From Aphanomyces cochlioides (lineage: Eukaryota > Oomycota > Saprolegniomycetes > Saprolegniales > Verrucalvaceae): a stretch of 64,000 nt of DNA. Positions 51,428-59,162 of this stretch are shown in pieces. The position numbers and the translations under genes were made by a program. Position 1 is the first letter of the stretch. Every line of letters starts with the position of its first letter. Location of the stretch: the NCBI GenBank assembly GCA_019828595.1, contig JAHQRK010000010.1, forward strand, positions 1,550,001 to 1,614,000, written 5' to 3'. The notes under the pieces are model-generated. The model was not told where the DNA came from and searched no databases. It saw only the letters and a program-made list of their open reading frames with translations.

Positions 51428-51561
51428 AACTACATCGCCAACAAAAATGTAACCGGATAAATTATCCGGATATACTTTTAAGGCAATTTTTCGGAGAGGG
51501 TGTTTTTTTGGTCAAAGCGGGTGTCTCACACCCGCTCCCGTGCAATTCCTCGGGATTGAAA

Positions 51562-52182
51562 ACTGATGACATGAGCTGCGAAGTAATCTTTTCAAAAACA
51601 GCTTGTCCTTCTTGGGTGCAACCATTGACGGGACGCTATCAGCCCGCACCCACGACGAACAAGGGGACGCCTGGAAGAGGGTCGAAACGACTCAAGCATT
51701 CATGCCCATTAGGACGTCTATCTATGTAGAAAGGTGCTTGAGCTCGCTAACGAAGTTCCTCCCCGTTGCGCGCGCCATGTTCATCCGACGTTTTCATTTC
51801 CACACCAGCGTGGCTGCACAGATGACAATAATGAGATGGATCAACACTGTTCGGAATCCCATCCGATGCTCGAGGGAGCTCCGACAGAATGAACGTGGTC
51901 GTGTTTGTGAAAGTTTGATCGCCAGCTTGTCATGCATACAATTGGAGTCGTCAGGATACAGGCAAATTTTCACCAAAGCAATCGAATTCTCATGGAAGTG
52001 GTTCTACAAGAAGGGAGACAGAAGTGTTTGGTGTTACGAGGCTTAAGCAACGTTAAGCATCCCAAGAAGGAAGAGTTTTGAGTAGAGGTCGTATGAAATC
52101 CAGCGGCATTGCACCCACTGCTGCGTAATATCTCGACCACAAACACGTGAAGCTTTCCTCGATCGCATGATCTTTCGAGTAA
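51562..52182. other. Interval between MULE-2 and Harbinger H4
   Basis: A 147-residue plus-strand frame (51603-52046) and a 107-residue frame (51406-51729) overlap here. Neither resembles a known protein and both may be chance. Confidence 0.35.
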
Positions 52183-52324
52183 GGCCCTGGTCCGACAAAA
52201 ATATTCTCATTCTCATTCTGAAATCAGCACAGACCATTGGTCGAAAATTAACCTAAATCTCGTAATGCATTCTCCACGCAGAATGACCTGAAAGCCCATT
52301 CTCATTCTGCTTGCACCAGTTCCA

Positions 52325-53406
52325 ATGGACGAACGGAGACAAGTAGTTGTTACGATCACATTCCTTGTCGCTGCTCTTGCGTCCTACTTGCTTGTGGCGA
52401 TGGACGCGAGTTTCGTGCAGAGAGAAGTGAGGTGTACACTGTCCCAAACGACCAGTTTGAGCGTGCGATGGCTGCAGGAGTCAATGGCTGGTTCGTCAAA
52501 ATGGTGCGATGTAACATGAGCACGTTTCTGGAGGTCGTGGCGAAAGTCCAAGCTGCTCTACACTGTCGAAATGATGAAATTGGTAAAACTCGGGGCGAAT
52601 CTGTCATGAAAAAGACAGCAATTTGCATGCACTACCTTGCATCAGGTGCGAATCTAGCACAGTAGCTGCTGTATTTGGTGTCAGTCACACAAGTGCTGTG
52701 GTTTATGTCAACGAAGTACTATCTCTACTGGTGGATATGGCTGGAACAATCATTGCTGATGATCCTGCACATTGGGATGATACTGCCGTTGCTTTCGAGA
52801 GAGAATGTGGATTTCCTAACGTGGTGGGCGCTGTTGATGGTACAATAATCCAAATTTCAAGGCCAGCGGAATATGAGGGGTGGGTATTGCCGTAAGGGTT
52901 TCCCTGCCGTCAACGTTCAAGCTGTTGTGAACCACAATATGAAGTTCATCTCGTGCTCAATTCGAGCTGGCTCTGCAAATGACCAATCGCTTTGGAATCG
53001 TTCTGGCTTCAGAGCTCGTGTTATTGATCGACTTCCATCTCATCTTCATTTCCTCGGTGACTCTGGATATAAACTATGGAGTCACTTGTTGACACCATAC
53101 CCAACGCTAGAAGCCAATGCATGTCCAAGAAAGTCTCACTACAATTATTGCCATTCGAGATCGCGCATTGTTGTTGAGCGAGCTTTTGGTTCTCTCAAGA
53201 ATCGATGGAGAATTTTGCTGCGCAAGCTGGACCAAAAATCTGAAGGAAACATTGCGGGTGTCATCATTTCGTGCATGGTCTTGCACAATATACTTATTGA
53301 TTCAAGTGACACTGTAACCATTGGTGGAGAAGATCCTCTGTTTGGCCGTAGATTGCTGCTTGAGAACAACTTTGTTGGATCTGAGAGTCACCAAAATCAT
53401 TTATAG
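52325..53406 (+). pseudogene. H4 Harbinger transposase, at least three frameshifts
   Basis: From ATG 52325 the frame has a hydrophobic start and then changes to TVPNDQFERAMAAGVNGWFV, STFLEVVAKVQAALHCRNDE, ICMHYLASGA. After a shift near 52660: TVAAVFGVSHTSAVVYVNEV, CGFPNVVGAVDGTIIQISRP (first Asp). After a shift near 52880: GFPAVNVQAVVNHNMKFISC, LHFLGDSGYKLWSHLLTPYP (second Asp) and RIVVERAFGSLKNRWRILLR (Glu), VIISCMVLHNILIDSSD, ending TAG 53404-53406. This is a HARBI1-like nuclease of a different lineage from H1 and from H2/H3. Confidence 0.88.
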
Positions 53407-53475
53407 TGCTTGAAGAAAAGAGATATCATCAAGACGTTTCTGTATTTTAGGCTTAATGCTAAATAATATCAGAGT

Positions 53476-54324
53476 CTAGTCTCTATTGTTTTGTGTATTC
53501 GCAACAAGTGCCTCCAGCAATTTGGTTTGTAGCTCTTGCGTTTGGATGAGACGCGCTGTCATTTCAAGCTGTTGCTTCGTCATTTCCAAGAGCTCTTTGT
53601 TTGTATCGGGAGCCTTCACTGCGTTGGCAATAGCTGCCATACCACTGCCCACTCTGTCAGCGAGCAAATTGACACCAGACTGGCGCCCGATTCCTGCTTC
53701 TCGACGTTGCCTTTTTGATGGTTGCTCAATTTCATCTGACTCTTCCTTGTCGTTTTCGCCCGAGCTGGCTACGTCTTGTTCCAAGTCAAAAATAATACCC
53801 GTGCCAGCACCTTTTCTGGTCGCGAACCACTCGCATAGAATAGGCATGTAGCCTGGAGCCCTACCTTTGGACTCTTGATTACCAGTTCGAGCCACATCCT
53901 GTGACCACTTAGCGTGTTCGAACTTTTCTTTCGCATACTTCGATCGGAGCTGCTTCATGTTTATGACAATGCCGAGTTCCTCGGTGAGGACAGCCGCAAA
54001 ATATGTCCAAGCCACGTCCTTTTCCTCCTTCTTCACAGCGTTTCGAAGCTTCCTCGCCACAATTTCATCCTCAAATCTTATTCGTAGCATTGTATTGATC
54101 ATTTTATGGCTCCAGCTCAATTTCTCCTTCGCATCGGTGCCATCCAGAAACGAGATTTCGGCGGCATTGGAGAACTCACTTGTCATCGGCACCCAGAATG
54201 AGAATGACTTGTCTTCGGAATTCACAGAAAAATGATTCTGTCTTGTTATTTTAGACCAATCATGCCCTATTTTGCTGAGAATGAAGCTTGATTGGTTTAA
54301 AACTTTGAACATTGAACACTCCAC
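53476..54324 (-). CDS. H4 Myb/SANT-like accessory protein, intact
   Basis: A 282-residue open frame. Residues about 70-160 form a Myb/SANT-like DNA-binding domain: KLSWSHKMINTMLRIRFEDE, VAWTYFAAVLTEELGIVINM, KQLRSKYAKEKFEHAKW and RAPGYMPILCEWFATRKG. A basic segment (KRQRREAGIGR) may be a nuclear signal. The C-terminus is a long helix (KELLEMTKQQLEMTARLIQT, TQELQTKLLEALVANTQ) suited to partner binding. It faces the transposase, stops 70 bp apart. It is intact although the transposase is broken, so it could still act on other elements in trans. Confidence 0.85.
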   Translation of the reverse strand: MECSMFKVLNQSSFILSKIGHDWSKITRQNHFSVNSEDKSFSFWVPMTSEFSNAAEISFLDGTDAKEKLSWSHKMINTMLRIRFEDEIVARKLRNAVKKEEKDVAWTYFAAVLTEELGIVINMKQLRSKYAKEKFEHAKWSQDVARTGNQESKGRAPGYMPILCEWFATRKGAGTGIIFDLEQDVASSGENDKEESDEIEQPSKRQRREAGIGRQSGVNLLADRVGSGMAAIANAVKAPDTNKELLEMTKQQLEMTARLIQTQELQTKLLEALVANTQNNRD

Positions 54325-55134
54325 TTTTCATGTTGCATCCAAGGAGGTCCAAGACCCAAGAGGTTTGGACGACTTGAAGTTAGAGAACCCGATAATGGAC
54401 ATGTATTACAAGATTAACTGATTTGCAACTTTGTTACTCAAGAATATGCATGGATGGGTGATGGTTTGGCTGTTTTTCTTGTCGTTTTCTTGAGTACCCG
54501 ATACTAGAGTGGTTTGTGGTTGAGTTCAAACCTCAGAAAGAACGGGAAAGGTATATGGGCATGTGTTACAGGATTAACTGACTTCCGCGTTCTTAGACTC
54601 AAGAAAATGTATTAGATTCTAAGAAGTTGTTGAAAGAGAATAGAGAAAGATTGATTGTTATCTAGTCTTTCGACTGTCGCATGGCTAAAGTAGATCGTTT
54701 TTGCCAGTAAGGCAGCACCATTTCTTGATTTGGTTGACACCTGAAGTTTACTTTACTCTAGACTCCTCCGTAATGAGGTTTCTTCGAGCATCTGCCATCA
54801 TGAAACCACGACGTGCGTCGTCGATTCTGCATGCAAAAGAAGTGGTCTCTTTTCATTGTTATTTTTGTCCTTTTCTTGATGTCTGATTGGCTTACACATC
54901 CACAGAAAAACCTTTCTGTGCATTCCTCGCAAAATGCATTTCTGTCAAACTATTTTATTACATACAAACATCAAGTTATATATATTTCTATCATGGAAAT
55001 TACTTTTGATATTCACGAAAACTCAGGACAGATTTTCTGTAAATGCATTCAAAACGCAAGTATTTTTCTGTGAATTCTGGAGAATGAGGAATTGAGCTGG
55101 TCCAAACAAATTGCTGACAGCTGTTTTTCTCTCC
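54325..55134. other. Subterminal non-coding part of H4
   Basis: No convincing gene. A 5'-side direct repeat (GGACATGTATTACAAGATTA at 54398; GGGCATGTGTTACAGGATTA at 54557) flanks related text (ACTGATTTGCAAC / ACTGACTTCCGCG). These may be binding sites for the element's proteins. Confidence 0.45.
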
Positions 55135-55489
55135 ACAGAATGAGAATGGGAATTCGAAACGCGGACCAGGGCCTAAGGAAACTGGGCATTCTCTGGACCC
55201 AATTTTGTTCCTTCGACATGTGTACAACCATCGTCGTATGTCACAGCAATAGTCAGCACATGTGCATTCTGCAGTGTATCCATATGCCGTACACACGTCA
55301 GAGCATGTCTCTTCTCAAATACACTCTCACAATTAATTTTGATTGTTTGTCGCAAAAATATAATTATACAGTGATTTTAATCTTCACAATTTTTCATTTC
55401 TTGTGTATTGTCTTTTTCACTGAAATTTGTTTCTTGACAAAAAATTGAAATATTCTCAAATACTATTCAGGTATAGTGAGTTCAAGTGT

Positions 55490-55660
55490 AATATGAAAGT
55501 ACATTCAATAAAGTAAAGTTTTGAATGTGTGTTTTGTGTGTGTTTTTGTCAAGAAGACAAATACTCGATTCTGATTGGCTATAGATTTCGAATAGATTTG
55601 GAAAAATAGATACATTTTTCACCCCGGTCATAATTTAGTGTATGTAACAATAAATAATAC
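55490..55660 (+). repeat. Dispersed AT-rich repeat, copy B (partial)
   Basis: Shares GTGTGTTTTGTGTGTG and AATACTCGATTCTGATTGGC with copies at 42064 and 60905, in the same order. The upstream TTTGACCA part is not evident. Confidence 0.6.
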
Positions 55661-56367
55661 AAGAAAACTATTTAATCTCGAGATATACTAAGCAAAGTAG
55701 GGGCCGTTTAAGAATATATTGTCAAAAATAATATTTTCAATTTCGATGTCTTTTACTGTTATTTCTCAAATTCGAGACTATTTTCGCCCTTAAGAGTTTC
55801 AAGGCAACGACTTGTAGAAGAGACTGTGTGACGAGAGTGGCAAAACCGTCCATTCCGCACGAACTTGAACCTTGCTCCAAGATGCACGCCGTTCGGGCTC
55901 ACCGCAGTGGTGTGAGCGTACATGCGATCCAGCAAGCTCGTCAACCCCTCGCCCAAACGCGTTTCTGACACGCAGCGCTCTCAAATCATCAGAAAAGGCA
56001 ACACATGTCTTTCAATTCGAACGTAGCGTAAATACGCGTCGTCGAAAAATCCATCCTTGATCTTGTGTCATGGTCACCAACTCGCATTCACACGCGGTCT
56101 GAGGTCGAGCTGTGTCTTGCGCCATATCAATATGGGTCAAGAACATTGACGTACCAAAGGAGAACACGAACTAGCGTTTTGATGTTTTGAGGCAGTAAAG
56201 CGACAAAAATGACGTCCTTGAAAATGCCATCAACGTGTACAACAACTCGAACGACTGCATCTGAAGCGATCATGAGCCGCCACCTTCGCGCATCACGTCG
56301 GCTTAACTGCATAGTGCAGTCCAGCCGACGTGAAACGCTCGTCCAAGCCAACGATAGTTGTATGACA
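55661..56367. other. Interval with two anonymous minus-strand frames
   Basis: 55971-55759 (SETRLGEGLTSLLDRMYAHT) and 56351-56127 (SLAWTSVSRRLDC) have fairly ordinary composition, but I recognise neither. Probably decayed coding sequence. Confidence 0.35.
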
Positions 56368-56472
56368 AGTGAGGATATGGCTTAAAGTTAGAGGACGTGC
56401 TAGAGTAGAGTTCACTTAAGATGTACTAGTAATTCATTTTACAATTTTACTTCCTCCGTTCAGTGCGCTACA
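56368..56472 (+). repeat. Diverged solo LTR fragment related to Gypsy-3
   Basis: GAGGATATGGCTTAAAGTTA...ATTCATTTTACAATTTTACT...GTGCGCTACA parallels the last 105 bp of the Gypsy-3 LTR (TAGGATGTGGCTTAAAGTTA...TTTGCTACA) with many substitutions and small indels. The 5' half of the LTR is absent. Confidence 0.8.
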
Positions 56473-56734
56473 GCGTCCGCCGAACGAAAAATCACGGTAA
56501 AAGGCAATTCCAAGTAGTTTTCGAAAATGAACGGAGCCAATTAGAATCGTTTCCGTCGTTCTTTGAAATCCGTTTTGCAAAGTATGATAGCAAGTCATGT
56601 TTCATCGTGTTTTGACATATTCTTTATTCCAAGTCCAGACCGTCCATTTCACGGAGATGAACTACAGGAACAATGTCATTGCTTCTGCGGTCCTTGGTGC
56701 GGCGACGGTGGTGGCGACAAGAACAACGCCAAGA

Positions 56735-56944
56735 TCAACCCAGTATATCGTCCGTACGGACACGTGAAGCACAATTCCAGAATCGTGTATGTTCGATGGC
56801 TGGTTCATTCGAAACCTGCGATGTACAAGACAAACGTTTTACCAAATTGTGGCTCGTGTGGAATCTCGGTCGCAAACGAAGCTCGAGGAGCTCTTGCACC
56901 ATATCAGTTGTCCATACTGTTTTCTTCTCGCTAGTGGACTCCAC
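56735..56944 (-). pseudogene. Myb-like fragment similar to the small Harbinger element gene
   Basis: The minus frame begins STSEKKTVWTTDMVQELLEL, close to KTSKTVWTTEMVATLLEKC at about 16111-16167. The frame decays after the first helix. No terminal repeats were found around it. Confidence 0.5.
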
Positions 56945-57322
56945 TGAGGTCTAAATAGTCCTGCCTAAATAGACTTCCTGTCGTCTTTGAGTAATTCAAA
57001 CGCATCGGTGAAGAAGAAGTTGCGGAAGACAGACTGTTTATTATAGTAAAGTGTTTAAGCAAATCGTAGAAGCTGCAAGATGCAGGGCAAGCCAAATAAC
57101 AAATCGATTTGACCTTTTCACACATTCCTTTGTAAAAAAAAGCAATTTCATTTTACTTGGTTGGTTTTCGCTTGAAGCTACTTGAAAACACGCTAATTCT
57201 TCAAGAATGCATTCGCTGACATACTTGTCGCTCTCATACTTCAGGATATACATACTAACCAAGATATAGGTTACTACAAGTATACATTGGTAGTATGCTG
57301 CGATTACTAATATAATCATGTA

Positions 57323-57397
57323 GTCGTATTGTCTAGCGGTTTAATCTGCATCCGGTAATCAATGTGACCCGGGTTCGAGTCCAGCAAAAAGTTTTTT
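57323..57397 (+). tRNA. Degenerate tRNA-like sequence (pseudogene or SINE head)
   Basis: GTCGTATTGTCTAGCGGTTT resembles an A box and GACCCGGGTTCGAGTCC is a good B box, about 30 nt apart, followed by TTTTTT (57392-57397) as a Pol III stop. The acceptor stem does not pair, the T-stem is poor and no anticodon with a preceding U33 is clear. It is therefore a relic, not a working tRNA. Confidence 0.4.
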
Positions 57398-57458
57398 CTG
57401 AAGGGTTTCACTGATATCCTGAGCAGACGCATTTAGAACATTTTTTGCCCCGCTAGCC

Positions 57459-58874
57459 ATGAGCAACCCTCAGCGCTTGGACTTAGACAGCCTCAACAAG
57501 ACGGCTTTAGTGTCTCTTTTGAGATGGGCCACTGGAAAGGGCCACATTGGTCTGAGCAAGAACATTGTGAAAGAGCGATTGAGAGAGTTGCCTCATGGAG
57601 GTCCTCCTTTAATCACTTGAGGACATGTCTAACCTAAATGCTTTGTTGACTGGAGTCCAGGACACTCCTCAAGCCATGCTGGAGTTGCGCCATCAGTGCT
57701 TGGATTTATGCAACCCAAAGAGTCTAACGAATGCTCCAGGTGAATGACTAGAGACTACACATCTCAATGTCTTTATGATTAGAGTCTCCATTGTATTGGA
57801 TGCTCGATAGAGTGTCGTCTGCACATTCAACTGTCTACATCGCTCAACTGTCAAAAATATGTAGTTGCAGAGAAATCAAAGAGTAAGATGGTTGCATGTG
57901 GATATTGGACTAAAGTTCCTTTAGTATGCGGGACATTGACGAGTCGCTGATGTTATGTGTACAAGAGTTTTCTAAAGAGCCTTTGGCAAAATCATATTCC
58001 TTTATGAGAGTTATCAAAGTCATAGACAAGTGGGGTAAGTTTCACTCTGAATTTTGTTTGCAGTAGTCTCTTGTTGTAGAAGGCTATAGCCCACTGGACA
58101 TTACACCGACCAATACGGTATATAAAGCTCTGGTGGATAAGTTAGCTGAGTTCTGCCGAGCTCAACATATTCCAGTGACTTTGTCTGCCTTCTGTGAACG
58201 TAAGTGCGTCAATTCTGAATGCGTCGAGTAATGTTTGTGCAGATCAAATATTGTTCCCTCTAAAGTTCAATTATACGTGCCCATTTCTTTCCCCTGTTGC
58301 AGCTCTGAGCAGGAAGTAGTATGCTGTAGGTGGGAAAGCTGCTGAAAGGGCTGTGCGTTCGCTATTGCACAAAGCCCGCGCCATTCCTGCAAAGACATTG
58401 TACTCCCTAACAGTAAGCTAGAACAACTGATTTCTTTAATTACATGTAGATAACACTGATAAATGGGTCCAAGCCTAACGAATCGTTCGTCAAAGTCCTT
58501 AAACCGAACGAAACATACACAGTTGAAGGAAAAGAGCGCGCTGCGTTATTACAGCAAGCTCTGGCACTAACCTCTGAAGAAAGAAACGTGCACAACGTTA
58601 TTTGCGACTTTCAAATTCAAAGTTTGAAAGAAATGCGCAGAGTAAGCTCCTTCTCATGCTTAATGTTTGAAAAAAACAGCGTATTCGAAATATAGTGGCC
58701 TATACCTTAGGTACCAAGCCTATCTGGGCAAAAGATATAAGAAAACCGCAGTGGTTCCCCAATTCCGTGCCGTGGACTGACCCAAAAACTTGGCAAAAGG
58801 AAGAATGTGTCCAAGTTTGTCGAGCAGCCCTTAACGAGATGTATAAAGTAGACGACTCTAACAGCTCGGCCTAA
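57459..58874 (+). CDS. Multi-exon gene of unknown function with tiny introns
   Basis: Strong splice sites define introns 58035-58079 (45 nt), 58200-58242 (43), 58413-58449 (37) and 58642-58679 (38), all with GTAAG donors. The last three exons join in frame: ERAVRSLLHKARAIPAKTLY, then ITLINGSKPNESFVKVLKPN, ERAALLQQALALTSEERNVH, ICDFQIQSLKEMRR, then RIRNIVAYTLGTKPIWAKDI, QWFPNSVPWTDPKTWQKEEC, VQVCRAALNEMYK, TAA 58872-58874. Earlier exons give LDLDSLNKTALVSLLRWATG (SAP-like helix pair) and SYSFMRVIKVIDKWEGYSPL. Exon structure between 57600 and 57930 and around 58260-58340 is uncertain and may include breaks. The GTKPIW...VPW pattern faintly recalls the NRF1/EWG DNA-binding region, but that is not a firm call. 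Confidence 0.55.
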
Positions 58875-59162
58875 GGATGAAAGTAAATGAAATGGATATT
58901 GAGCTGTGTTCGAGAAAACACATATGCAGTAAAGCAAATAAATCGGGCAAACCTAAGTAGCGATGCAGCGTGACGAATAGAGGAAGTACAGTGTAATGTA
59001 TTACAGTGGAGGTGCCAAATACTGGAATATAACTGAAACCGCTGGCGTGAAAAGTCGTATTTTCCCTTGCTGCGAACTTGATTGCTCTGTGGGCATCGTC
59101 AAGAAAAAACTAGCTAAAAGCTAGGTTGACTGGTGTGCTTGCGTTGCTGTACAGGATACATA
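58875..59162. other. Short intergenic region
   Basis: Separates two genes transcribed in the same direction. No coding sequence; no clear terminator or promoter motif. Confidence 0.4.

Larger units (their letters stand above)
49280..51551. mobile_element. MULE-2: Mutator-like element with two facing genes (2272 bp)
   Basis: Ends GAGGAATTGACCAAAAAAAC and (reverse complement) GAGGAATTGCACGGGAGCGG; the latter repeats the AAAAAAACACCCTCTC segment further in. A perfect 10-bp target duplication GGGATTGAAA flanks it at 49270-49279 and 51552-51561. It holds a plus-strand zinc-finger gene and a minus-strand transposase missing its 3' part. It is related to MULE-1 in both genes and both ends. Confidence 0.92.
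52183..55173 (+). mobile_element. H4: PIF/Harbinger element (2991 bp)
   Basis: Left end GGCCCTGGTCCGACAAAAAT...ATTCTCATTCTG; right end, reverse-complemented, GGCCCTGGTCCGCGTTTCGA...ATTCTCATTCTG. Flanked by TAA at 52180-52182 and 55174-55176, the classical Harbinger target. The CATTCTCATTCTG motif also recurs inside near both ends (about 52300 and 54200). It holds a transposase (plus) and a facing Myb/SANT gene (minus). Confidence 0.93.

Noticed and set aside
51603..52046. A 147-residue orphan frame as a gene
   Set aside because: No motif, no paralogue in the window, and it lies between two transposons. Kept only as a note.
57323..57391. Functional tRNA gene
   Set aside because: Acceptor and T stems do not pair and no anticodon with U33 can be placed.
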